From positions 1 to 33,470 of the forward strand of contig SUPR01000034.1 in assembly GCA_005191425.1 (NCBI GenBank): a stretch of 33,470 nt of DNA, written 5' to 3'. The DNA comes from Candidatus Helarchaeota ASGARD archaeon Hel_GB_B. Its GTDB lineage: Archaea; Asgardarchaeota; Lokiarchaeia; Helarchaeales; HEL-GB-B. How positions within the stretch are numbered: the stretch's first letter is position 1; every line of letters begins with the position of its first letter. Shown here one piece after another: positions 16,742-24,760 of this stretch. A model generated the notes under the pieces. That model searched no databases. It worked only from the letters and a program-made list of their open reading frames with translations, and was not told where the DNA came from. The translations under genes and the position numbers were made by a program.

Positions 16742-17860
16742 CTATAATTTAAATGGCTTTATAATATTTTCTGCAATATATTTTATTGCGCTCTTTTTGT
16801 CCGGGCCAATGGGTGAACCTACAACTACCTGATTAACGCCAATTTTTTCTAGGCCTTTAATTCTTTCAATACAATAATCTGCATTTCCAGCTATAGTGAA
16901 TGCTTCAAACATTTCGGGAGTCACTGACTGAGCTACAGCACCAAAATCGCCTTTACCCAGTGCTTCATTAATTTTGTCAACATCTTCTTTTTTAATACCA
17001 TGACGGTCTAGAACAATGGGAGGACTTCCAACGGTTATAAAAGCCACTACAATAGCTGCTGCATTTTTTGCAGCATTAGAGTCTTGGTCTGCAGAGAAGC
17101 TTGCATAAGCAGTAATATCAATGTCATTTAAAGATCGTCCAGCGCTTTCAGCACCTTCTTTAATATTTTTAATTGCAGATTCGAAGTCTTTAGGGTGTGA
17201 TGCATTAATAAGGACGCCATCAGCTAATTGTCCAGCTAAAGCAAGCATCTTTGGTCCTTGTGCGCCCATATATATTGGAATTTTATTTATGATTGTGTCA
17301 GTGGTTATTGGTTTCCCGCAAACATCGCAGACCATTGGTTCACCTTTTCCTTTTGCTGCTTTTTTTGCTGCTTTTACTGCTTTATTTTTTAACATTGCAC
17401 CACAGTTGTGTTTTGGAGTTTGGAAGCCAAGTTTTGCACCTTTAAAAGTAAAAACTGAACCTTCAAAATCTAATTTTTTCCCTTGATGGAGAGTTTTTAT
17501 GGCTTGAACTGCTTCTTTAATCCGAGTTAATGGTTTTTCAAAAGAAAGACCAAGTTTCGCAAAAGTTGCTTTATCTCCTGCTCCAATACCTAAGATTGCG
17601 CGTCCCTTTGAAATTTCATTTATTGTCTGTATTGCTGCTGCAGTCCATGCAGGAGATATTAGAACAGCATTAGTGACTCCAGTCCCCATTTTTATTATTT
17701 TAGTATTTAATGCAATAGCCGTTAACGTAGCGTATACATTCCTATTATTATAATGATCCGTAATCCAGACATTTTCAAACCCATTTTCTTCAGCTAATTG
17801 TGTAAGTGCCACAATTTTTGAAATGTTAGAATCAGGAACAAATTCAATTCCAAATTTCAT
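16742..17860 (-). CDS. LLM-class (F420/flavin) oxidoreductase, Mer-like, with cysteine-bearing insert
   Basis: A 372-aa TIM-barrel oxidoreductase of the bacterial-luciferase-like family, closest in pattern to 5,10-methylenetetrahydromethanopterin reductase (Mer). Seen: MKFGIEFVPD at the start, VWITDHYNNRNVYATL, GTGVTNAVLISPAW, GRAILGIGAGD, IPIYMGAQGPKMLALAGQLADGVL and a C-terminal barrel strand VNQVVVGSPIGPD. About 45 extra residues interrupt the barrel between FKGAKLGFQ and IPIYMG: HNC, then a Lys/Ala-rich stretch, then CDVCGKPI. His151, Cys153, Cys178 and Cys181 could form a zinc knuckle. Typical Mer is about 320-330 aa. The ATG at 17860 is chosen over the in-frame GTG at 17872. Whether it is true Mer or another F420 enzyme is open. 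Confidence 0.88.
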   Translation of the reverse strand: MKFGIEFVPDSNISKIVALTQLAEENGFENVWITDHYNNRNVYATLTAIALNTKIIKMGTGVTNAVLISPAWTAAAIQTINEISKGRAILGIGAGDKATFAKLGLSFEKPLTRIKEAVQAIKTLHQGKKLDFEGSVFTFKGAKLGFQTPKHNCGAMLKNKAVKAAKKAAKGKGEPMVCDVCGKPITTDTIINKIPIYMGAQGPKMLALAGQLADGVLINASHPKDFESAIKNIKEGAESAGRSLNDIDITAYASFSADQDSNAAKNAAAIVVAFITVGSPPIVLDRHGIKKEDVDKINEALGKGDFGAVAQSVTPEMFEAFTIAGNADYCIERIKGLEKIGVNQVVVGSPIGPDKKSAIKYIAENIIKPFKL

Positions 17861-17872
17861 TTTTTTTTTCAC

Positions 17873-18309
17873 TTTTTTAATTTAATTGAAGATTTCTAAT
17901 AAATAACATAAGATTTTATTATTATAAATTTTCCCCTTTTATGATAAATTTACTTAAAATCAAGGTTATTTTAGTTAATTTCTGAAGAATTTCCAATAAA
18001 TGTTAGTTCCATAACTTATAATAATAATTATTTACCTAAAAATTAGTAAATTTATAATTTAAATTAATAATAAATTAAAGATAGTCAATAAAAATTAAAA
18101 TATTTATTTTATGCGTCAATATAAACGGAAATAAATAATCTTGACTTGTAAAATGGAATGATATCACCCATTAATTAAAATATATCCATGTTATATAACA
18201 GTACGAAATATAAAATTGTTTTGAAAAAATTTTACTAAATTTAATTAGAAACAATACTTTTTTATTAAAATCATTAATTTATATACATAATTTAAACTAA
18301 TTTAGTAAA
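17873..18309. promoter_or_regulatory. Intergenic region upstream of the Lrp-type gene, with a repeated 8-mer
   Basis: No gene here. The 8-mer TTTACTAA or its complement TTAGTAAA occurs at 18043-18050, 18231-18238 and 18302-18309, and again at 18395-18402 inside the regulator gene. A good TATA box (TTTATATA, 18278-18285) would start transcription near 18308-18312. The copies may be binding sites for the adjacent Lrp-type regulator; the AT-rich background weakens the inference. Confidence 0.35.
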
Positions 18310-18402
18310 TTGATTATCTACGGAAAATTTAGACAATTTAAAAAAAAGATTATAGAATTGTTAAAGAAAGATGCACGGGCGTCTTTTTCGAAAATTTACT
18401 AA
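18310..18402 (+). pseudogene. Frame-shifted N-terminal half of the Lrp-type helix-turn-helix
   Basis: In the frame starting at 18310 (TTG), the sequence encodes KKKIIELLKKDARASFSKI and then stops at TAA (18400-18402). That is the usual first part of an Lrp/AsnC DNA-binding domain. The continuation, TNDLNVSESNIRKRV, is in the next frame, inside the CDS at 18371-18763. Removing one base between about 18391 and 18397 (AAAATTT) would join them into a normal domain. The TATA box at 18278-18285 places a transcription start near 18310. Either a sequencing indel or a real inactivating frameshift explains this. Confidence 0.7.
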
Positions 18403-18763
18403 TGACCTAAATGTTTCGGAGTCGAACATTAGAAAACGAGTGAATAAATTAGTTAAAAATGGAATTATCAAGAATTTTACAATTGTATTAAATCCAGAAG
18501 CTATGGAAAGGTCTATAATGTCATTTTTAACAATTATTCCAAAACAATCAAATAAATTAGTTAAAGAAATTGCAAACAGAATTATAGATTTTCCGGAAGT
18601 TTCTGAAGCATATTATATGAGTGGTAAATACGGGCTTTTAGTCAAGGTTTCAGTACAAAACTTGTCAAAACTCGATGAATTTATTGAGCGAATTCGGAAT
18701 ATACAAGGTATAAACGAGATTGAATCATGTATTGTATTAAAAGAACTTAAAGATGAATATTAA
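18371..18763 (+). CDS. Lrp/AsnC-family transcriptional regulator, N-terminus disrupted
   Basis: As an open frame it gives 130 aa. After nine residues that are probably out-of-frame artefact, TNDLNVSESNIRKRVNKL provides the recognition part of an Lrp-type helix-turn-helix, with NGIIKNFTIVLNP as the usual linker. Residues of about 48-128 form the ligand-sensing RAM/AsnC domain (SFLTIIPKQSNKLVKEI, VSEAYYMSGKYGLLVKV, INEIESCIVLKELKDEY). Full-length family members are about 140-160 aa and begin with the first HTH helix, which is encoded just upstream in another frame. If the break is real, the protein lacks half of its DNA-binding domain. It lies alone, converging on a small RHH gene. Confidence 0.75.
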   Translation: MHGRLFRKFTNDLNVSESNIRKRVNKLVKNGIIKNFTIVLNPEAMERSIMSFLTIIPKQSNKLVKEIANRIIDFPEVSEAYYMSGKYGLLVKVSVQNLSKLDEFIERIRNIQGINEIESCIVLKELKDEY

Positions 18764-18826
18764 TTTTGAAACAGCTATTTCTACAAGAAGAAAAAAAATA
18801 GATACGAAGAATTTAATTACTGAGTT

Positions 18827-18988
18827 TTATTCGTTAGCTTTTATTCTGTTCCATAGTTCAGATTTTAGTAAGTCTCTAACGGCTACTCTAATTAGTTCTG
18901 ATCGGTTTGGATAGACTCTTTTTTTTACCAATTCTTCAATTCCTTCTAAATATGAAACAGGTAAATGTAATGTAATTAATTGCATCAT
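18827..18988 (-). CDS. Ribbon-helix-helix (CopG/ParD-like) small regulator
   Basis: A 53-aa protein beginning at the ATG at 18988 (a second ATG follows at once). It shows the complete archaeal ribbon-helix-helix pattern: a beta strand MQLITLHLPVSYLEGIEEL, then RVYPNRSELIRVAVRDLL, with the NRSE turn between helices and a Leu/Trp-containing tail, KSELWNRIKANE. Such proteins dimerise and bind inverted or direct repeats through the strand. GTGATC lies about ten bases upstream as a Shine-Dalgarno. No toxin ORF adjoins it, so a stand-alone repressor is likelier than an antitoxin. An imperfect inverted repeat at 19083-19134 lies upstream and may be its operator. Confidence 0.85.
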   Translation of the reverse strand: MMQLITLHLPVSYLEGIEELVKKRVYPNRSELIRVAVRDLLKSELWNRIKANE

Positions 18989-19082
18989 TTTCAAGATCAC
19001 TTATTAATTGTTTTTTATTCGGTTTAATTATTATTTTTGATTATGTTATAATTGAGTTCGCTAAGTGTTATTAGTGTATATA

Positions 19083-19134
19083 TTACGGGGATAATACATC
19101 TCTACGTATTCTTCTAGTAGTATTCTCTCCGTAA
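19083..19134. repeat. Imperfect inverted repeat upstream of the RHH gene
   Basis: Arms TTACGGGGATAATAC (19083-19097) and GTATTCTCTCCGTAA (19120-19134) pair at 13 of 15 positions, plus one G-T, around a 22-base centre. GTATTCT is also repeated directly at 19106 and 19120, 14 bases apart. This is the most GC-rich part of the gap. A minus-strand TATA (TTTATAAA, 19143-19150) would start transcription near 19120, inside the repeat. An operator for the RHH protein fits best; an RNA hairpin is the alternative. Confidence 0.5.
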
Positions 19135-19211
19135 GAATGGGGTTTATAAAGATATTTTAAAACTTTTTAATATTCAAAAATATTAAAGTGAATAATGAAT
19201 TTACAGCGAAA

Positions 19212-20246
19212 TCAAAGTCTTACAAAATATGATGCCCCTTTAACGCCTGCATTTGATAAAGAACCTTTAATAATGGGGATTTTACGATGCTCTGGATAAA
19301 CAGATGATTTAAAAGAGGACATCATTTCATTTTTAAATAGATCATAGGCGTTCATAATAGAGCCCTCTAAAATTAAAATATCTGGGTTGAAATTAGTTAT
19401 AAAAGCTGCAATTGCATAACCTATATGCTTACCAAGATTTTTATAAGTTAATAAACAATTTTTATCTACATTAAAATTAGCAAATGCGGGATAGTTTTGT
19501 ATAAATTCTTGGTTTTTAGTTGACCGAGCAAATTGCTCTATCATCCAAGCTCGTTCTTCTTTTCGAGTTTTTATAATTTGATTAGAAACAATTTTTGATG
19601 ATGGACCACCAAATATTTTCATTAATATTGGATAAACTGCCATACCACTGGCAAAATCTTCAAGATTTGAGCCAATTCTTGCTTGTACCTCATCCTTATT
19701 ACTCCCAAAATATGGTGTTTTAGATAATTCAACAGCTAAATACCCAGTCCTTTTTCCGCCCCAGTAAGGCATTCCATTTAATATCATAGCTGCACCGAGG
19801 CCTGTTCCAGGTGCTATTAACCCAAGTGCACTGCATTCCAGTCCTTGTTCTTTATTTGGAGCATATTTATAATATCCCAAGGCAATTGCTTCACAATCAT
19901 TAATTAGCGAGACTTTTTCAGCAGGAAATGTTTCCTTTATTCTTTTTTGTATATTATATTCGCCACAGCCAATATTTTCAGGTGAATATAATATGCCATC
20001 TATTGTTGAAAGTGGGCCAGCTGAGCCTATACCAATTTTAACTTTTAAATCAGGAAATAATTTTGCAAAATTATTGATTAAATCATCAAGACATTCGAAT
20101 AAACATTTTTCGAAAATTTTTTTGCTCCTTTTTGATGGAAATTTAATTATTTTTAGGTTATCAATAATATTTCCATAAGAATCAATTATAGCACCCCGAA
20201 TTTTAGTACCCCCAATATCTAACCCAATTGTTGGTCTGTTGTCCAT
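19212..20246 (-). CDS. ROK/glucokinase-type sugar kinase
   Basis: A 344-aa ATP-dependent sugar kinase of the hexokinase/actin-like fold. The phosphate-1 loop GLDIGGTKIRGAI is at residues 8-20, IGIGSAGPL at about 71-79, the catalytic base Asp117 in LINDCEAIALG and the GTGLGAA phosphate-2 loop at 147-153. A late ILEGSIMNAYDLF stands where ROK kinases usually have LGGG. The Cys-rich zinc motif of ROK proteins is absent, which brings it nearer to bacterial-type glucokinases. GGTGA at about 20255 precedes the ATG. It probably phosphorylates glucose or an N-acetylated hexose; the sequence does not decide which. It is separated from the MaoC gene by about 90 bases on the same strand. Confidence 0.87.
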   Translation of the reverse strand: MDNRPTIGLDIGGTKIRGAIIDSYGNIIDNLKIIKFPSKRSKKIFEKCLFECLDDLINNFAKLFPDLKVKIGIGSAGPLSTIDGILYSPENIGCGEYNIQKRIKETFPAEKVSLINDCEAIALGYYKYAPNKEQGLECSALGLIAPGTGLGAAMILNGMPYWGGKRTGYLAVELSKTPYFGSNKDEVQARIGSNLEDFASGMAVYPILMKIFGGPSSKIVSNQIIKTRKEERAWMIEQFARSTKNQEFIQNYPAFANFNVDKNCLLTYKNLGKHIGYAIAAFITNFNPDILILEGSIMNAYDLFKNEMMSSFKSSVYPEHRKIPIIKGSLSNAGVKGASYFVRL

Positions 20247-20335
20247 TTAATCTCACCTGTTCTAAATTATATTTAAAATAAAATATTTAATATGGAGGAA
20301 AAAACAAAATAAAAAAATAATAGATAATTTTAAGA

Positions 20336-20797
20336 TTATTTCATCATAAGTATGGTTGCAACACCATCTGCAGCTACTTTACCATTATGATTCGGGTCAT
20401 AGACACAGTTATCGATAATTACTTGCGTTTTAATTTCCAAAAATTTTAGTTTACCATCTTTTTTAGTATATTTTTTTATGACTTCAGCGTGTGCAGTTAC
20501 GGTATCTCCAAAATGAACTGGCGCAGTAAATCGAATTTCTTGCCCACCATATATACATCCAGGGCCGGGTAATTTCATTCCCAATACTGCGCTTATTAAA
20601 GCTGATGTAAATGCGCCATGTACAATTCGAGTTTTAAATTGCGTGCTTTTTGCATATTCTTCGTCGATATGGACTGGATTAAAATCGCCACTTATGCCTG
20701 CAAATAATGTATCATCAGTTTGAGTTATAGTTTTTGTGAATTCTGCTTTTTCACCAATTTGAATATCATCAAATGTTCTTTCATTATATTTTCCCAA
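20336..20797 (-). CDS. MaoC-like (R)-specific enoyl-CoA hydratase
   Basis: A 153-aa hot-dog-fold enzyme. The hydratase-2 motif is complete: LFAGISGDFNPVHIDEEYA (residues 31-49), with Asp38 and His43 as the catalytic pair. RIVHGAFTSALISAVLGM, PGPGCIYGGQEIRFTAPVHFGD and VTAHAEV follow in the order expected of PhaJ/MaoC proteins. It hydrates trans-2-enoyl-CoA to (R)-3-hydroxyacyl-CoA or the reverse. The start is TTG with GGAG about eleven bases upstream. It precedes the sugar kinase on the same strand. The SDR at 15106 could act on its product, but they are not in one operon. Chain-length specificity is unknown. Confidence 0.92.
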   Translation of the reverse strand: MGKYNERTFDDIQIGEKAEFTKTITQTDDTLFAGISGDFNPVHIDEEYAKSTQFKTRIVHGAFTSALISAVLGMKLPGPGCIYGGQEIRFTAPVHFGDTVTAHAEVIKKYTKKDGKLKFLEIKTQVIIDNCVYDPNHNGKVAADGVATILMMK

Positions 20798-21013
20798 ATG
20801 GATCTAACTCCATAAGTTTGTAATTTAACTTTAAAAATGATGATTAAAAAGATTTCTTTTTTTTAAAAATAATCAATTAAAAGATATTTAAATAAAAAAC
20901 TTAGGTCAATTTGTCAAACTATATATGATTTTTAATGAATAGAATTAATTTTTAATTGGTTATTAAAGAATATGTTTTATATAAAAATCAGTTCAATAGT
21001 ATTGTAAAAAATT

Positions 21014-22354
21014 TTAAAGTTCAACAGGTTTGTCCATTAAATAGGGGTCAGATGCTTTTTGGCCGGTGATTTTATAAACTATTTCCCAGAATTTCGCAGG
21101 TCTAATTCCACGATATGACTCTCTTATCTTCTTTTTGATCAATTTCATTGTATTTAATGCCTCTTGTTTTGTAAGTTTAGATGGTTCGCTTTTAACTTCA
21201 CTAAGAATCTGTTCAATTTGGGTATCAGATGCATTTATTCCCGCTTGATTTAATAAATATCTAATTGTAGTTCTGCCGCTATATTTACCCATATAAAAGT
21301 ACCTATTTCTACCAATTTTACGTGGATTATATGGCTCAATAGTCCACGGACCACCAGAGATCATAGCGTGAATATGAAGTCCAGATTCATGAGAAAATGA
21401 ATTTACTCCAACAATTGCTTTATGAACAGATAGAGGCAGACCAAAATAAGCTTCGGTCAACTCTGCTAACTCATAAAGGTGCTCTGTTTTGACAGTTTTA
21501 ATACCATACAAACAATCAAGGGCCATAACTACTTCTTCTAAAGCAGCATTTCCACTGCGCTCGCCAAATGCATTCACTGTAACGTGAGGATAATTGGCGC
21601 CTTCCTCAAGAGCAGCTAATGTATTTGCTGTAGCTAATCCGAAATCATTATGACAATGAGGAGATATAATAATGTCTTGAGGAATATCGGGGTGATTTAT
21701 TATTTTATTTATCAAATATTTCATTGATTTTGGTCGAAGATACCCCACCGTATCTGCAATATCAATTTTATTAGCACCAGCATTTATAGCAACTTTACAA
21801 AAGTCAATAAGACTATCTAAGGGAGTACGAGTAGCATCTACTGGAACGAAGTCCGCAACTATACCATGATCAACAACATATTGAATAGACTGTTCGATTC
21901 GGTTTAATGCTTCCTCTTTTTCTATTTTCAGGACCCTTTTTAATGATAAATCTGAAATTGGGAAAAAAACTGGGACTTCATCAACTTCGCATTCTACAGC
22001 GACTTGAACATCTTTTAAATGAGCTCTAGCGGGAGCTGCTATTTTTGTATTAAATTTTTCTTTTGCAATTTTGGAAACTATGAATTTATCGTTATCACTT
22101 ACAGCTGGATATCCAACGACAACAACAGCGATGCCCATATCGTCCATTATTTTAATTATATCTAGTTTTTGATTTAAACTTAATTGTACACCAGGAGTTT
22201 GTTCCCCATCTCTGAGAGTTTCATCCCATATTTTGATGTCCTTTTTCATTTTTTCTGGTCTGTTTATTTCTAAGTTGTTATAGTTAAATAATAATTTTTT
22301 ACCTGCTTTAAGTTCGTTGATCTTTTCTACAATTGCCTTTTTATCATCATTCAA
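21014..22354 (-). CDS. Isopropylmalate/homocitrate/citramalate synthase-family enzyme
   Basis: A 446-aa DRE-TIM metallolyase that condenses acetyl-CoA with a 2-oxoacid. The signature WDETLRDGEQTPG is at residues 43-55, the metal-binding HCHNDFG at 233-239 and NAFGERSGNA at 261-270. VNSFSHESGLHIHAM lies at about 315-329. The C-terminal regulatory domain of LeuA/CimA is missing; instead there is a short helical tail, as in homocitrate synthase or Re-citrate synthase relatives. The first 38 residues are an extra charged extension. TTG is the start, backed by GAGGTAT six bases upstream. No leuC/leuD-type genes adjoin it, so the 2-oxoacid substrate cannot be assigned. Confidence 0.85.
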   Translation of the reverse strand: MNDDKKAIVEKINELKAGKKLLFNYNNLEINRPEKMKKDIKIWDETLRDGEQTPGVQLSLNQKLDIIKIMDDMGIAVVVVGYPAVSDNDKFIVSKIAKEKFNTKIAAPARAHLKDVQVAVECEVDEVPVFFPISDLSLKRVLKIEKEEALNRIEQSIQYVVDHGIVADFVPVDATRTPLDSLIDFCKVAINAGANKIDIADTVGYLRPKSMKYLINKIINHPDIPQDIIISPHCHNDFGLATANTLAALEEGANYPHVTVNAFGERSGNAALEEVVMALDCLYGIKTVKTEHLYELAELTEAYFGLPLSVHKAIVGVNSFSHESGLHIHAMISGGPWTIEPYNPRKIGRNRYFYMGKYSGRTTIRYLLNQAGINASDTQIEQILSEVKSEPSKLTKQEALNTMKLIKKKIRESYRGIRPAKFWEIVYKITGQKASDPYLMDKPVEL

Positions 22355-22540
22355 TTTAATACCTCAAAAAATACGGAATACAAACTACTAATAAAACTTT
22401 TTTTAATAGTAAATTTCTATAATTAGTCATATCTCAAATATATCAATAAAATTAATTTAAAAAAAAGTCATGAATTTTAACAAGATTTTAAAATATTTAT
22501 AGAAATGTACAATGAATAAAATATTTCAAGGTGAACAAAA

Positions 22541-23023
22541 TTGGCTTCAGAAAAAATTAGAATTAGGGAATATAAAAAAGGCGATTATCTTTATACCAAG
22601 AGATTGATGCAACAATTGACTGCAAGCGTTGGAAGAGAATTTGAGGAAGATAGATGGAAAAAACATATCAGTATAAGGTTGAGTAGTGGACTGGGTGGTA
22701 TGTTAATAGCTGCAGATGAGGACGACCATTGTTTTGGTATGGCTTTTGTAGAGGTCAGGACCAAGCCAACAGGTCAGTATTATCAGCACCACCCTAGGAC
22801 AGATAAATATGGATATATAACAAATGTGATTGTCGATGAAAAGTGGCGCGGAAAAGGTATTGGAGAAAAATTGATAAGAAAAGCTATTGAAGAATTAAAA
22901 AATGCAGGCATTGAAATCATAAGAATAAATGTCAGAGAAAATGCAACAGAAGCTAAGAACCTTTATAAAAAAATAGGTTTTAAAGAGTCCTATACAGTAA
23001 TGGAATATGAAGTAAAAGATTAA
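22541..23023 (+). CDS. GNAT-family N-acetyltransferase
   Basis: A 160-aa acetyltransferase. The acetyl-CoA-binding motif is VIVDEKWRGKGIGEKLIRKA (about residues 96-115), followed by INVRENATEAKNLYKKIGFK (about 128-147). The N-terminal half contains a His-rich loop, YYQHHPRTDKYG, before the core strand. It begins with TTG and has a textbook AAGGTGA six bases upstream (22528-22534). A TATA-like AAATATTTATAG ends near 22501. The acceptor substrate is unknown, and the gene appears to be transcribed alone or with the next pair. Confidence 0.87.
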   Translation: MASEKIRIREYKKGDYLYTKRLMQQLTASVGREFEEDRWKKHISIRLSSGLGGMLIAADEDDHCFGMAFVEVRTKPTGQYYQHHPRTDKYGYITNVIVDEKWRGKGIGEKLIRKAIEELKNAGIEIIRINVRENATEAKNLYKKIGFKESYTVMEYEVKD

Positions 23024-23091
23024 GCAAAAATCTTGCTAATTAGAAATATTTATTTAATTTTTAGGCTAAAATCTTAATTTTTGATGGAACT

Positions 23092-23613
23092 ATGTTTTCA
23101 ATTATTTTTGCACCAGAAGAATTTTATTTAGAATTACAACAAAAACATTTGAAAATACCAATCTTAGATTTGATTAGAAATAAAATTAAGGAATTGAGAT
23201 CGATTGATTTAATTATAAAAACACTCATTGATGAAGAGCATACAATAACCAGTGAGAATTTTCAAATTATTTATTTGATCAACCATAATTTATTAAAAAG
23301 TTTTAAATTAGGTAAATATACATGGACATTGAGTGATGATGATATAAAAAAAGTATTGAATGGAACTTCTATTTTATTTTTAACCGAACGGAAAATTTTT
23401 ATACCAATTAAGAAAGTAAGCAAAATGATGAAGGGAATTATAGAAGAAAGAGGTATCAATATAAAAATTGAAAAAAATGGTTTTTATGATGGATTAAATA
23501 ATGATGATGATGATAAAATAAAAATAGAAGTAATATCCCGTAATGATGAAAGATTTAATATTCTGGCTGATGAGTGCAATGGTAAATTATTAATTTTTTA
23601 TTTAAACGTTTAA
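23092..23613 (+). CDS. Unknown protein, 173 aa
   Basis: I do not recognise this protein. It appears globular and mixed alpha/beta, starting with MFSIIFAPEEFYLEL; an Asp run (NNDDDDK) sits near residue 140, and hydrophobic strands (SILFLTERKIFIPI, NGKLLIFYLNV) punctuate it. There is no membrane helix and no zinc or nucleotide motif. Its stop codon is within two bases of the GTG/ATG start region of the following membrane protein, so the pair is almost certainly co-transcribed and perhaps works together. Confidence 0.7.
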   Translation: MFSIIFAPEEFYLELQQKHLKIPILDLIRNKIKELRSIDLIIKTLIDEEHTITSENFQIIYLINHNLLKSFKLGKYTWTLSDDDIKKVLNGTSILFLTERKIFIPIKKVSKMMKGIIEERGINIKIEKNGFYDGLNNDDDDKIKIEVISRNDERFNILADECNGKLLIFYLNV

Positions 23614-23624
23614 TTGTGAAAATC

Positions 23625-24260
23625 ATGATAGTACATAAAAAATTGTATTCTATTTTATGTTATATTGAAATTACCTTAGGAATACTCTTAATTATCTCTA
23701 CGATTATTGAAATTTTTTTTCTAAAAGTCCTCTATGATGATAATTTAGTTGAGAATATATATGTCATATTTTTAGGAATTGGAGGATTTGCAACCCTATT
23801 TGGAGGTTTATTTAGCTTAGGTATTTTACCAATTGCTAGTTGCACGCCTTCATTTATTTGTATGTTATTACTATTAAATAATGAAGATTTTTGGGCAGTA
23901 TTCAGACCAGATATTTTAGTTTTTTTAATATTATCTTTAATAATTGGTGTCCTTTTAATTATTTTTTATCAAGAATTTATCCCTGAAAAACGAAATGAAC
24001 TAAAAGATTTATTATTAAAAGAATTGGGCGGTATTAAAAATAAACAAATAGAAAAATTAAATATGATAGGAATAGAAACTCTTAATGAGTTAATTGAAGA
24101 GAAGGAGAATCTCAAAGAAATTGCAAAGTTAACAAATATTGATAGAAAAATATTAAAAAAATGGATAGATAAAGCAGAAGCTTATGAAAAAGAATATCAA
24201 GATTACCAAAAAGAAAAATTGAAAAAATCATATTGGAAAAGTAGAAAAAATAAGAGATAG
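23625..24260 (+). CDS. Membrane protein with C-terminal helix-hairpin-helix-like domain
   Basis: About 211 aa from the ATG at 23625; a GTG at 23616 is in frame but looks like part of a GTGA ribosome-binding site. Three or four membrane helices occupy roughly residues 8-35, 46-75, 80-90 and 98-120. The cytoplasmic C-terminus then resembles a helix-hairpin-helix of the DUF4332 kind: GGIKNKQIEKLNMIGIETL followed by KLTNIDRKILKKWIDKAEAY. Such domains usually contact nucleic acid or act as protein-binding modules. The protein ends in a Lys-rich tail. It is paired with the unknown soluble protein upstream. Function not known. Confidence 0.75.
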   Translation: MIVHKKLYSILCYIEITLGILLIISTIIEIFFLKVLYDDNLVENIYVIFLGIGGFATLFGGLFSLGILPIASCTPSFICMLLLLNNEDFWAVFRPDILVFLILSLIIGVLLIIFYQEFIPEKRNELKDLLLKELGGIKNKQIEKLNMIGIETLNELIEEKENLKEIAKLTNIDRKILKKWIDKAEAYEKEYQDYQKEKLKKSYWKSRKNKR

Positions 24261-24760
24261 TCCGAAAATAAATATATAAATTTCAGTTTTATCGTTATTG
24301 AAAGTACCTTTTAAGAAAAATCCTAATTTGATTAATTTTTTTGTGAAAACTGAAGAAAATTGTATAAAATTTGGATCGGGCATGCTAACTTAATGGATTA
24401 ATTTGAGTTTATAATTGATAATTGTAGTTTTAATGATTTAATTTTAATAAAGACGACACCGAAAAATTAAAATTTTTAGTTAAAATATTCGATAATATAA
24501 CATTTCATTAAGTTCTGGATAAAAGTTTGGAACATCTAACAAAAATATATAAAGATAAAGTTTAATATCAATATTAATTTCATTATATGATATTAGTTTC
24601 AAAAATCCTTAATATAATATATTAAAACATAAAAAACTAAAATATATTATAATTTAAAATAAAAATTGTAGAAATTAAAAATAGCAATGACAAATTTTTT
24701 ATTTATAAATTTTTTAGCCTAAAAAAATGTTATTTTAAAAATAATTGATGGTGGGTTTTA
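24261..24760. promoter_or_regulatory. 500-base gap before the CoA-transferase-like operon
   Basis: No credible ORF or structured RNA. TATA-like elements occur at about 24268-24281 and 24543-24553, and a well-placed one (TTTATAAA, 24702-24709) would start transcription near 24735, ahead of GGTGG (24749-24753) and the TTG at 24761. The two upstream TATA-like elements have no obvious gene to serve. Confidence 0.4.

Noticed and set aside
24282..24354. Separated inverted repeat TTCAGTTTT / AAAACTGAA
   Set aside because: Nine-base arms more than 50 bases apart, with no compensating structure between them; likely chance.
24608..24624. Perfect AT palindrome TTAATATA-A-TATATTAA
   Set aside because: Composed only of A and T in very AT-rich DNA and far from any start site, so chance is the simplest explanation.
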